A stretch of DNA of 29,098 nucleotides. Origin: UBA2163 sp964575575. Its GTDB lineage: Bacteria; Patescibacteriota; Minisyncoccia; Phycocordibacterales; UBA2163. Below are positions 22,534 through 29,098 of this stretch, one piece after another. How positions within the stretch are numbered: position 1 is the first letter of the stretch; each line of letters opens with the position of its first letter. Under the pieces are notes generated by a model. The model worked only from the letters and a program-made list of their open reading frames with translations, was not told where the DNA came from and ran no database searches. The DNA lies in contig CAZNQQ010000009.1 of assembly GCA_964575575.1 (NCBI GenBank), positions 1 through 29,098 of the forward strand. Direction: 5' to 3'. A program made the translations under genes and the position numbers.

Positions 22534-23642
22534 AATAGCTTTATTATGTCGCTATAGGTAACAGCGAGCATAAGTAGTATGAGAAGTATGAAACCAATGC
22601 CGTTTACAGCATTTACTATTTTAGGTTTTATCGCTGATTTCTTGACAGCTTCTATAGCTATAACAACTAACCTTCCTCCGTCTAATGCTGGGAATGGAAG
22701 TAAGTTTATTATTGCCAAATGTATTGAAATAATAGCGGTGAAATTAAGAAGAGCTACAAATCCTAGTGCTGCTGCATCACCCACAAGACTAACTATACCT
22801 ACAGGACCTGCCACCTGTGAAAAGTCTGCACTTAAAGTAAATGCGCTCACTATAAAGCCAGCTAGACCTATTGCTATGAGTCGTGTCATTTCTCCTGTGA
22901 GGATTGTGCCTTCTATAATAGCTTTATGAATAGGTAATCTAAGTGTACCAACGTCTCCCAAAAGTGCTCCTATTGCAGCACGGTCTTGTTCGTCCGGCAC
23001 AATGCCGCTCTGTGGGACAACTTCAGCTAAAGCAACTTCTCCTTCTCGTTCATATATAAACGCTATCTCTTCTCCACCATGCTCTTCTATAAATTTGGAA
23101 ACTGTATCGGCATTGAGTACTTCCACCGCTTCGTTTCGTGTTGCAACACTTACTAACTCGTCTCCTGCTCTAAGTCCACTATCCATAGCTGGGGAGTCTT
23201 CAAGCAAACTTATTATAGTCAGATCTGAACTCGTGATCTCATATCCTTTGTCTACTATAAGTGGATCGTTTTCTGAAACTGGCATCCCTATCATAAACCC
23301 TAGTGATAAAAGTACTACAGCCAAAAGCATGTTAAATATCACACCCATTGCTATAACAAGCGCTTGGATTCTTCTTTTCTTATTTACAAAACTTCTTTTG
23401 CTGTCTGGACCTGATATAGACTCTTCGTTTGGGTCTTCGCCGAATATCTTCACAAATCCACCAAATGGAATCCAGTTTAGAGAATATGTAGTCTCACCTA
23501 CCTTCTTACCAAAGATCTTAGGTGGAAAACCGATACCAAACTCGTCCACCCTTATTCCTGATTTCTTGGCGCTAATAAAATGCCCGAATTCGTGTACGAG
23601 GATTAAGACTACAAGAACTATTATAAATATGATTATAGACAT
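22530..23642 (-). CDS. rseP: RseP-type site-2 intramembrane metalloprotease
   Basis: A membrane zinc protease that cleaves transmembrane substrates such as anti-sigma factors and leftover signal peptides. The active-site helix has H17-E-F-G-H21 and the third ligand region is NLLPFPALDGGR with D321. A PDZ domain lies between (about 140-215, LEDSPAMDSGLRAGDELVSVATR), and four membrane helices are expected. The 370 residues fit the family. It begins 6 nt after the frr stop without a Shine-Dalgarno site. No sigma/anti-sigma gene is visible, so the substrates are unknown. Confidence 0.93.
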   Translation of the reverse strand: MSIIIFIIVLVVLILVHEFGHFISAKKSGIRVDEFGIGFPPKIFGKKVGETTYSLNWIPFGGFVKIFGEDPNEESISGPDSKRSFVNKKRRIQALVIAMGVIFNMLLAVVLLSLGFMIGMPVSENDPLIVDKGYEITSSDLTIISLLEDSPAMDSGLRAGDELVSVATRNEAVEVLNADTVSKFIEEHGGEEIAFIYEREGEVALAEVVPQSGIVPDEQDRAAIGALLGDVGTLRLPIHKAIIEGTILTGEMTRLIAIGLAGFIVSAFTLSADFSQVAGPVGIVSLVGDAAALGFVALLNFTAIISIHLAIINLLPFPALDGGRLVVIAIEAVKKSAIKPKIVNAVNGIGFILLILLMLAVTYSDIIKLF

Positions 23643-23648
23643 GATTTA

Positions 23649-24200
23649 TTAATTCATTATTTCAGCTTCCTTCTTTACTGCCATTGCGTCCATCTTACCG
23701 TTCTCTTCGTCTATTATCTTTTGCATGTCTTCTTTAAGTCCAAACTTTTCATCTTCACTTATCTCTTTGTCTTTTTCTTGCTTCTGAATATCGTTCCAAG
23801 TGTTGTCGCGCTCACCTCGAAGCGATATCCTAGCTGCTTCAAGTTTGTCTTTTACAAGTTTGTTTAGAGTTTCGCGAACTTCAGATGTAAGTTCTGGAAA
23901 AAATATTCTTAAACCATTCGCGTCCACTGACACTGACACACCTAAGTTTGAGTTAGTTATAGCTTTTTCTACTTCTGTTATTTGACTTGCGTCATACGGA
24001 GCAATGCGAAGAGTCCTTGCATCTTCCATATTGATACCTGCTACTTGGTTTATGGGAGTTTTGGCACCATATGAGTCAACCATCACACTATCTAGTAGCG
24101 ATGGAGTTGCGCGTCCTGTCCTAATACCAGAAAACTCATCCTTCAGATGGTTTTGTATATCTACTGCTTTTTGCTTTAAATGTGAAAAGTCGTATGTCAT
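23649..24200 (-). CDS. frr: Ribosome recycling factor
   Basis: RRF acts with EF-G to split ribosomes after termination. The signature GIRTGRATPSLLDSVMVDSYGAKTPINQVAGI and RTLRIAPYD are present, with the domain II strand GLRIFFPELTSEVRE and helical domain I ends. The 183 residues match the family. The first gene of the frr-rseP unit; the pyrH and tsf genes that often precede frr are absent, and a plus-strand gene lies upstream instead. The ATG has no Shine-Dalgarno site. A TATAAT (24220-24225) upstream is the probable -10. Confidence 0.97.
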   Translation of the reverse strand: MTYDFSHLKQKAVDIQNHLKDEFSGIRTGRATPSLLDSVMVDSYGAKTPINQVAGINMEDARTLRIAPYDASQITEVEKAITNSNLGVSVSVDANGLRIFFPELTSEVRETLNKLVKDKLEAARISLRGERDNTWNDIQKQEKDKEISEDEKFGLKEDMQKIIDEENGKMDAMAVKKEAEIMN

Positions 24201-24219
24201 ATATATAAATAAATTATGA

Positions 24220-24225
24220 ATTATA
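24220..24225 (-). promoter_or_regulatory. Candidate -10 of the frr promoter
   Basis: TATAAT on the minus strand, 19 nt before the frr ATG. No good -35 stands at 16-18 nt upstream, so the assignment is tentative. Confidence 0.4.
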
Positions 24226-24355
24226 GGCTAAGTATATAGGAAATTAGACTCAAAATCCATAGCCCTTGCAAGGTCAGATAATAGTGCTATTCTAACAAAT
24301 AGAATAATTCTTAGACACTTTTATCTCATTAATACAAAAAAGGAGGTAATTAGTA

Positions 24356-24895
24356 ATGAAAATAAGATCTTTGTTAATAGCCTTTGTAGTAGTCATGATT
24401 GTTGGGTGTATATACACAGATAAAGCTTTTTCTAATTCTTTAAAGAACGAACTACGTAAATTTAATGAAAGAAATAAGAAAGAAGAAGTTGTAGTAGATA
24501 CTCCAAAATACGGTCTAGAAATATCACAAATATCACACATAAAAGATATTTTGAAAGAGGAAAGACTTGCACCTTGGAAATATAATTTCTTTGTACATTC
24601 ATGTAAAGATGGTCACTCTGGACCAGCGTGTAAAGCAAATGGAGCTTTAAGATGTATTTCAATAGTATTTGTATTGAGAAAAGATATAGCAATAGAGATG
24701 AGGAACTTTTTTCTAGGATCATCTGAAGATCATCTTATTCATACAGCATGTATAAATTCTTTGAGAGAGAACATGCATCCTGAAAAGAAAGCTGAGCTAT
24801 ACTTTTCTCCAACCACAGGAAATATAGTAAAATTTATAGTAAAGAAGGAAAAAATATGGATTAATGTAAATCTGAGAAAGAAAATCGAAATTTAA
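24356..24895 (+). CDS. Putative lipoprotein of unknown function
   Basis: A 179-residue product on the plus strand with a perfect Shine-Dalgarno AAGGAGGT (24340-24347) 8 nt before the ATG. MKIRSLLIAFVVVMIVGC forms a short signal with a lipobox-like IVGC (C18), so a lipid anchor is likely, though ordinary cleavage after KAFS is possible. A charged linker (SLKNELRKFNERNKKEEVVVD) leads to a domain with cysteines in HSCKDGHSGPACKANGALRCIS and HTACINSLREN, which may form disulfides. No family is recognised. It is a single-gene unit between frr (divergent) and a strong terminator at 24913-24940. Confidence 0.75.
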   Translation: MKIRSLLIAFVVVMIVGCIYTDKAFSNSLKNELRKFNERNKKEEVVVDTPKYGLEISQISHIKDILKEERLAPWKYNFFVHSCKDGHSGPACKANGALRCISIVFVLRKDIAIEMRNFFLGSSEDHLIHTACINSLRENMHPEKKAELYFSPTTGNIVKFIVKKEKIWINVNLRKKIEI

Positions 24896-24911
24896 AATAT
24901 AGTATTTGTGC

Positions 24912-24942
24912 AAAAAAGCCAACATGGAAGTTGGCTTTTTTT
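24912..24942. terminator. Bidirectional terminator between lipoprotein gene and delta' gene
   Basis: AAAAAGCCAAC (24913-24923) pairs with GTTGGCTTTTT (24930-24940) around a 6-nt loop. T7 follows on the plus strand and T6 on the minus strand. It ends the lipoprotein gene and the convergent delta'-like gene, whose stop codon lies 2 nt from the T-run. Confidence 0.92.
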
Positions 24943-24944
24943 AT

Positions 24945-25607
24945 TTATACAGTTAAAGAAATATTTTCCAAAAGCATCTTTACCGATGGTGCTCTACCTC
25001 GGAGATAGTCTCTAGACTTCTGTATAGCTTCAAATGCCTCTATATCTCTTGATTTATTTTGATACAAGGCGCTTTCCAAATCATTTAAAAAATCTAAAGC
25101 TTGTTGTTTGTCTTTGTTTTCTATAATATCCTGAAGTAGTTTGATACGGCTACCCTTTGATGCTTTTACAAAATCATCAGCAAGTGCTTTATTAGCATCC
25201 AAGATGCTTTTTAGTTTTATTATTTGAAATCGCGATTTGAGTGTCGGTAAAAATATTTCAGATGATCCTGTTATTATAAAAAAGTGCACTCCCTCTGCTG
25301 GCTCTTCAAAAAGCTTGAGTAGTGCGTTTTGTGCTTCTGACGTAATAGAAGAAAAAGCGATCACAAAGATCTGCATGTTACCAAGCACTGCTTTTCTAGA
25401 AGCTTGTGCTTGCAACTCTCGCCCGTTATCAATACCGAAACTTTCAAATTCATTAAAATAAAAATCCAAGTTTGCTTTCGTCTCTATTTTCAAATCATTC
25501 TCAAAGAAATTATACAGATTAGAAATAGCTGTCTTTCTGTCCCCCTCTAGAGCATAAGCATGATGCAAATTCCCCGTCTTTTTGTATGAATCGATTATAG
25601 ATCTCAT
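24945..25607 (-). CDS. DNA polymerase III delta'-like clamp-loader subunit
   Basis: A 220-residue AAA+-like protein resembling HolB/delta'. It begins MRSIIDSYKKTGNLHHAYALEG, the place where the Walker A loop would be, but the glycine-rich GxxGxGKT is replaced by EGDRKTA, as in delta', which does not bind ATP. ITSEAQNALLKLFEEP and FIITGSSEIFLPTLKSRFQIIKL are the hallmark of the family (the LKxxEEPP and sensor 1/SRC regions; here SRF instead of SRC). A longer frame from a TTG at 25664 would extend through the palindrome; the ATG at 25607 with a -10 6 nt upstream is preferred. It is a monocistronic unit. Confidence 0.85.
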   Translation of the reverse strand: MRSIIDSYKKTGNLHHAYALEGDRKTAISNLYNFFENDLKIETKANLDFYFNEFESFGIDNGRELQAQASRKAVLGNMQIFVIAFSSITSEAQNALLKLFEEPAEGVHFFIITGSSEIFLPTLKSRFQIIKLKSILDANKALADDFVKASKGSRIKLLQDIIENKDKQQALDFLNDLESALYQNKSRDIEAFEAIQKSRDYLRGRAPSVKMLLENISLTV

Positions 25608-25613
25608 GCTTAT

Positions 25614-25622
25614 ATTATAGCA
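25614..25622 (-). promoter_or_regulatory. Extended -10, leaderless promoter of the delta' gene
   Basis: TGCTATAAT on the minus strand, then ATAAGC and the ATG: six bases between -10 and start codon. The 30-bp palindrome begins two bases upstream and occupies the -35 region. Confidence 0.65.
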
Positions 25623-25624
25623 AA

Positions 25625-25654
25625 TTAAACAACTCAACCGGTTGAGTTGTTTAA
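25625..25654. repeat. 30-bp perfect palindrome at the delta' promoter
   Basis: Two 15-bp half-sites meet at CCGG; the left half is TTAAACAACTCAACC. There is no mismatch. It covers the -35 region of the delta'-gene promoter, the position of an operator. A related site, AACCCAGCCGGTTGGGTT, lies 80 bp away (25735-25752), and a third near the other end of the window (419-432). Confidence 0.9.
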
Positions 25655-25677
25655 AATAGCTCAAAATAAGCCTTGCT

Positions 25678-25703
25678 CACGAAAAGGGCTACCCTTTTCT
25701 GTG
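25678..25703. repeat. Hairpin in the delta'/surface-protein intergenic region
   Basis: GAAAAGGG (25681-25688) pairs with CCCTTTTC (25692-25699) around CTA, extended by CAC/GTG with one bulge. No clear U-run follows in either direction. Confidence 0.6.
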
Positions 25704-25708
25704 GATAA
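25700..25708 (-). promoter_or_regulatory. DnaA-box match TTATCCACA
   Basis: TGTGGATAA on the plus strand, a perfect DnaA box on the minus strand. It is single and not in a cluster, so it does not indicate an origin. It stands among inverted repeats upstream of a replication gene. Confidence 0.3.
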
Positions 25709-25733
25709 AGGTTAAAATCTGGTTTTTATTGAT

Positions 25734-25753
25734 TAACCCAGCCGGTTGGGTTA
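25734..25753. repeat. Imperfect palindrome related to the 30-bp palindrome
   Basis: TAACCCAGCCGGTTGGGTTA has 10-bp arms with one mismatch and the same CCGG centre. It lies 22 bp past the stop codon of the surface-protein gene. It shares the pattern AACYCARCCGGTTGRGTT with the larger palindrome. Confidence 0.75.
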
Positions 25754-25775
25754 TTAGATTTTTATTAAAATAAGC

Positions 25776-26543
25776 CTAATTCTTAGTACAGCCAACTTCG
25801 GTTTGAGTAGCAGTACATGTTTGATTAGTGCTGGTTGCGCATCGTGTATTACCTCCTCCTCTACCAAAACCACTTTTGTAATAGTTTTGAATATAACTAC
25901 AAGTTTCTATCCCAGTATCTGTCCTACTATGACTAGAGGTTAAGCAAGAGCTTCCTCCGCACACCCAACCTGTATTTCCACCATTCCTACCTGAATCAGA
26001 ACCGGAAGCCGTACAAAGTCCAGAATTAGTACTACTATAATTTGCACTGGGACTCCACCCACTAGGACAACTAGTACCTGAGAAATAACAAATACTCTGA
26101 CCTCCTTCCCAACTTCCACTAGCTGCATCACAATCAGCAGAAGCAAGCGGTGCAGCTGGTGCACTACCTCCTGTCATTGAGACCCAAGAGGTTCCATTAA
26201 ATCCCTCAAAATCACTTCCTGTGAAGCGGATTGTGCCAGCATCTGGAGAAGTTGAATCATTACCGATTTTGATTTTTCCACTGACATCCAAACTTTGAGT
26301 TGGCGTCACCACCCCCACTCCCACATTACCCTGAAAATATCCTCCACCAAATACAGAAAGTGCGTCTACAGACAGCCCCCCACTTTTTACTTGATCAGTC
26401 ACGCCCACATGTATTGGCGCATCGGTATTACCTCCAGTTGGGTCTTGCGTGGGTCCAGTCCACGATGCGAAAAGGTAGTTTACACCGAGTGCAGTGGTTA
26501 AAACTACTGCAAGAATTAGCATTTTAGTAAAAGTTTTTTGCAT
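25776..26543 (-). CDS. Exported surface protein of Parcubacteria type, tail-fibre-like repeats
   Basis: A 255-residue secreted protein from the ATG at 26543; a longer frame starting at a TTG (26558) is less likely. The signal peptide MQKTFTKMLILAVVLTTALG is followed by WTGPTQDPTGGNTDAPIHVG and QVKSGGLSVDALSVFG, a combination frequent in exported proteins of Parcubacteria. Next come GNVGVGVVTPTQSLDVSGKIKIGND, resembling phage tail-fibre repeats, and FEGFNGTSWVSMTGG. The C-terminal half is rich in Ser, Gly, Thr and Cys (about ten cysteines), suggesting a disulfide-stabilised extracellular domain. No sortase or lipid anchor is seen. A -10 lies 6 nt before the ATG. Adhesion or host contact is a reasonable guess, not shown by the sequence. 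Confidence 0.75.
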   Translation of the reverse strand: MQKTFTKMLILAVVLTTALGVNYLFASWTGPTQDPTGGNTDAPIHVGVTDQVKSGGLSVDALSVFGGGYFQGNVGVGVVTPTQSLDVSGKIKIGNDSTSPDAGTIRFTGSDFEGFNGTSWVSMTGGSAPAAPLASADCDAASGSWEGGQSICYFSGTSCPSGWSPSANYSSTNSGLCTASGSDSGRNGGNTGWVCGGSSCLTSSHSRTDTGIETCSYIQNYYKSGFGRGGGNTRCATSTNQTCTATQTEVGCTKN

Positions 26544-26549
26544 ATACTT

Positions 26550-26555
26550 ATTATA
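26550..26555 (-). promoter_or_regulatory. -10 of a leaderless promoter, surface-protein gene
   Basis: TATAAT on the minus strand followed by AAGTAT and the ATG. No convincing -35 is seen at 16-18 nt. Confidence 0.5.
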
Positions 26556-26605
26556 CAAAAACTTCTATATGAAACTTTGTCGAGATTGTTCTTCGATGGG
26601 GATAA

Positions 26606-29098
26606 CTATTTTTCTTTCCCTGGCCAACGGTTGTATAGAACTGGCACAAGTAAGAGTGTAATGATAGATGCAAAGGAAAGCCCGAAGATTATAGAGAATG
26701 CAAATGGACTCCATAGGTCAGATGCATAAGTAAGAGGGATGATACCAATAACTGTGGTTAAGCTAGTTAGAACAATTGGACGCAGACGTGAAGCTGATCC
26801 TTCTATTACGATATCACGAAGTGTCATATTGTGAGTTCTGCCATTCTCCTTTCTTAGAGAATTAATAACATCAATCAAGATGATTGCATTGTTTACTACG
26901 ATTCCAGAGAGCGCAACATAACCCATCATAGAAGGGAACGAGAGCGACTGACCAGATATAGCAAGTCCTGCAAAGATACCAATGAGAGAAAGTGGAACTA
27001 TTGCAATTATAAATATTGCATATCTGAAAGAATTAAACTGCAGTACCAAAACAGCAATTACAAGAAGCACACCGACTATAAGCGCCACGAACATATCCCT
27101 AAAAGACTGATCAACATCTTCTGTCTCCCCTCCTACTTTGTAGGTTATACCTTCAGGAATATTTACTTCGTCTATTCTTTTCTCAAATTCTTTGACAATA
27201 TCACCGGCTATTGCTCCATCAGCAAGTTCACTTGATACTGATTCATATCTATTAAGCTCTTCATGACGAATAAGCGCTGGGCTTTTTTCTATTGAAGTAT
27301 TTGTAAGAGACCCTAAAAGCACAGAGCCACTTGGAGTTTGGATCTCAATCTGTCTTATAGTATCCATTGTAGTCCTTGAAGTATCGTGGACCGTCCTGTA
27401 ATTACTATTCAAGTTAAGTTTTACTTCGACATCTATATCTTCACCATCTTTATGGATTGTTGTTGCTGTCGCGCCATGTATCGCTGTACGCAAAGTCTGC
27501 GCTATTGTAGCTAGATCGAGCCCAACTTCTGCAACTTTTGCTCTATCAACCTTAAGCACAAACTCTATATTGTCTCCTAAGATACTTGTCTCTACTTCTC
27601 TTGTTCCTTTTATGTCTTTGAGTAATCTCTCACCACTTTCTGCAGCGAGTTCGAGGTTATCAAGATTGTCTCCAAAAAACTGTATGAGCACTGGTGCGCC
27701 AGTAGGTGGACCTTCACTAGCTTGCATCATTTTTATTTCAACATTTTTTATATCAGCAAATTCTTTTCGTAACTCTTCTGAAATCACAGTGCTAGTTTTG
27801 TCTCTATCGTCTTTGAGTACTGCTGTTATGTTAGCAAGCTTCCCATTTCCTTCTCCGCCACCTACATTCCTAAGACTACCTCCTTCAGAAAAATCACTTG
27901 ATGCACCCACAGTAGTTACAAACGATTCTATATTAGGACGTGTATAAAGTATTTCCTCAACTGCACGTACAGACAGATCAGTTTGCGAAAGCTCTGTACC
28001 TTGAGGTTTTTCTATTTCAATAAACATAAAGTCAGCATCCTCTTGTTCAAAGAAAATAGTCTTGACCATCCCTGTTACAGGAAGTGCGAGCGCCATTATG
28101 AAGAGCACTATCAGTATTATGAAAAACTTATTCTCTCTCTTTTTATTTCCTAAGATACTTCTTAATATTCCCTTATACCAACTTTTGATTTTAGTAGTGT
28201 ATATTTCTTGCCTCTCTTCAAACTGACTTATACCTCTACGCTTCAAAGCCTTTGCAGCTATAAGTGGAATAATCCCAAGTGCTACAAACAGCGATGCAAC
28301 TAGAACGAAAATAATAGTAAACGGAATACCAGCTATAAACTCCCCTGTAACACCTGATATAAAAAACAGTGGAGCAAATACAGCGATGGTCGTCATCGTC
28401 CCTGAAGTCAGTGGCCAGTGAAATTCTTTGATAGTCTTGCGTGCTGCGTCTTTACCCACCAGACCACTTCGCATATTAGTATGCGTACCTTCTGTTACCA
28501 CGATCGCAGAGTCTACCAAAATACCAACAGCTAAAATAAGAGAAAACAAACTTATAAAATTAATAGTGTTACCAGTCACTTGAAGTCCTACAAAACCAAT
28601 GAGGAACGAAAGCGGTATCGCAAGTCCGGTAATCAAAGCTTCGCGCCAACCTATAGCAATGAATAGAATAACCATAACGAGCGCTATGGTTTGAAGTCCT
28701 GTAAAAGACAGGGTTCTAAGGTCATCTTTTACAAACTCTCCAGTATCAAGCGCTACAAGAACTGTAGTGTCTGTAAGTACACTGTCACTTTGAAGCTCTG
28801 CTAACTTTTCTCGGACATTCTTTGCAATTTTGGTAATGTCTCCACCCCGCTTTTTAAATACAGAAAGGGTTACCGCCTGCTCGGACGGCTCTCCGTTTAT
28901 GCTAATTCTTGAGAAAGAAGTGGTCTTACTTACTCCATCTGACACGAATGCAACATCACGCACATATACAGGCTGTCCGTCTGTAGCACCTATTACCATG
29001 TTTTCTATTTCTCCTGTTCGCTCTATCTCACCTTGGAACTTTACAGAATATTCTATACCGTCGAGCGTTATGCCACCTATAGGAAGTGATGTGTTAGA
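26606..29098 (-). CDS. RND-family transporter, 5' end outside window
   Basis: A large proton-driven transporter of the AcrB/HAE type. The frame stays open from the window edge (SNTSLPIGGITLDGIEY...) through an in-frame ATG at 28999 to the stop, giving about 830 residues; full-length RND proteins have about 1,000-1,050. Both halves of the duplicated fold are recognisable: TM helices 2-6 with LAVGILVDSAIVVTEG in TM4, then a second porter region and GYVALSGIVVNNAIILIDVINSLRKENG near TM10. AcrB has two aspartates in TM4 (VDD); here only the first is kept (VDS), as in some metal-efflux relatives. Partner genes (membrane-fusion protein, outer-membrane channel) are not visible. Substrate unknown; it ends at LYNRWPGKEK. 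Confidence 0.88.
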   Translation of the reverse strand, partial: SNTSLPIGGITLDGIEYSVKFQGEIERTGEIENMVIGATDGQPVYVRDVAFVSDGVSKTTSFSRISINGEPSEQAVTLSVFKKRGGDITKIAKNVREKLAELQSDSVLTDTTVLVALDTGEFVKDDLRTLSFTGLQTIALVMVILFIAIGWREALITGLAIPLSFLIGFVGLQVTGNTINFISLFSLILAVGILVDSAIVVTEGTHTNMRSGLVGKDAARKTIKEFHWPLTSGTMTTIAVFAPLFFISGVTGEFIAGIPFTIIFVLVASLFVALGIIPLIAAKALKRRGISQFEERQEIYTTKIKSWYKGILRSILGNKKRENKFFIILIVLFIMALALPVTGMVKTIFFEQEDADFMFIEIEKPQGTELSQTDLSVRAVEEILYTRPNIESFVTTVGASSDFSEGGSLRNVGGGEGNGKLANITAVLKDDRDKTSTVISEELRKEFADIKNVEIKMMQASEGPPTGAPVLIQFFGDNLDNLELAAESGERLLKDIKGTREVETSILGDNIEFVLKVDRAKVAEVGLDLATIAQTLRTAIHGATATTIHKDGEDIDVEVKLNLNSNYRTVHDTSRTTMDTIRQIEIQTPSGSVLLGSLTNTSIEKSPALIRHEELNRYESVSSELADGAIAGDIVKEFEKRIDEVNIPEGITYKVGGETEDVDQSFRDMFVALIVGVLLVIAVLVLQFNSFRYAIFIIAIVPLSLIGIFAGLAISGQSLSFPSMMGYVALSGIVVNNAIILIDVINSLRKENGRTHNMTLRDIVIEGSASRLRPIVLTSLTTVIGIIPLTYASDLWSPFAFSIIFGLSFASIITLLLVPVLYNRWPGKEK

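Noticed and set aside
23002..23652. 216-codon open frame on the plus strand
   Set aside because: It lies wholly opposite rseP, whose motifs are clear, and its Ser/Thr/Pro-rich product is typical of antisense shadows. The same applies to plus-strand frames at 8255-8800, 4139-4594, 11574-12083 and 5117-5578.
24219..24330. tRNA-Leu-like fragment on the plus strand (GACTCAAAATCC at 24247-24258 and a pairing CCTTGCAAGG)
   Set aside because: No acceptor stem, D arm or TTCGA-type T arm can be built around it. At most it is a chance match or a decayed remnant.
25608..25664. Longer delta' protein from a TTG at 25664
   Set aside because: It would translate the 30-bp palindrome and the TATAAT element; the ATG at 25607 begins the conserved domain.
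5655..25708. Replication origin suggested by two DnaA-box matches
   Set aside because: They are single boxes 20 kb apart with no cluster, AT-rich unwinding array, dnaA or dnaN nearby.
27388..27396. GGACCGTCC fragment of the RAYT palindrome in the RND gene
   Set aside because: Only nine bases match and the outer arms are missing, so chance is sufficient.

Overview
The window looks like a piece of a streamlined, A+T-rich genome of the Candidate Phyla Radiation (Patescibacteria), most likely the Parcubacteria group. This is inferred from unusually short versions of universal enzymes (AlaRS of 552 residues without its C-terminal region, ProRS of 410 residues without the INS editing domain, a MurF-like ligase without its N-terminal domain), a baseplate-J-like membrane protein paired with an actin-like ATPase, a Parcubacteria-type exported surface protein, a RAYT transposase with palindromes, and the near absence of Shine-Dalgarno sites before housekeeping genes. 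TGA is used as a stop (mreC and the 62-residue gene), which argues against the recoded Gracilibacteria/Absconditabacteria code.

Almost every gene lies on the minus strand, so the window reads biologically from right to left. From the right: an RND transporter cut by the window edge (26606-29098); an exported surface protein; an intergenic region rich in inverted repeats; a DNA polymerase III delta'-like gene; a plus-strand lipoprotein-like gene; frr and rseP; then proS-mreB-mreC-mreD-mrdA, the rod-shape and cell-elongation module. Next come greA-pepF, alaS, a RAYT transposase with three 19-bp palindromes, a nucleoside deoxyribosyltransferase-like gene, an actin-like ATPase, a baseplate-J-like membrane protein, a PD-(D/E)XK nuclease, pcm and a family-4 uracil-DNA glycosylase. 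A plus-strand operon of three tiny membrane proteins diverges from lysS. The division cluster mraZ-rsmH-ftsL-ftsI-murF follows, then a tRNA-Glu and a truncated secreted protein.

The two cell-wall modules form the functional core. The mra/dcw fragment supplies a class B PBP for septation, a small FtsL-like partner and a Mur ligase. The mre/mrd module supplies the MreB scaffold, MreC/MreD and a second class B PBP for elongation. The mra promoter is well defined: a 14-bp direct repeat fits MraZ boxes, and the leader can form two hairpins. The remaining genes serve translation (lysS, alaS, proS, frr, tRNA-Glu), transcript elongation (greA), proteolysis (pepF, rseP) and repair (udg, pcm, delta').

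The most notable signals are: (1) a 17-bp duplication of the tRNA-Glu 3' end bounding a structured G+C-rich segment that ends at the murF stop codon; (2) a repeated promoter pattern in which TATAAT or TATTAT lies 6-9 nt before the start codon, implying leaderless mRNAs, while the small membrane, secreted and lipoprotein genes instead have strong Shine-Dalgarno sites; (3) a 30-bp perfect palindrome over the delta' promoter with relatives elsewhere; (4) a RAYT gene with three palindromes in the same reading frame; (5) a family-4 UDG lacking all four iron-sulfur cysteines; and (6) the operon of three overlapping micro-membrane proteins.
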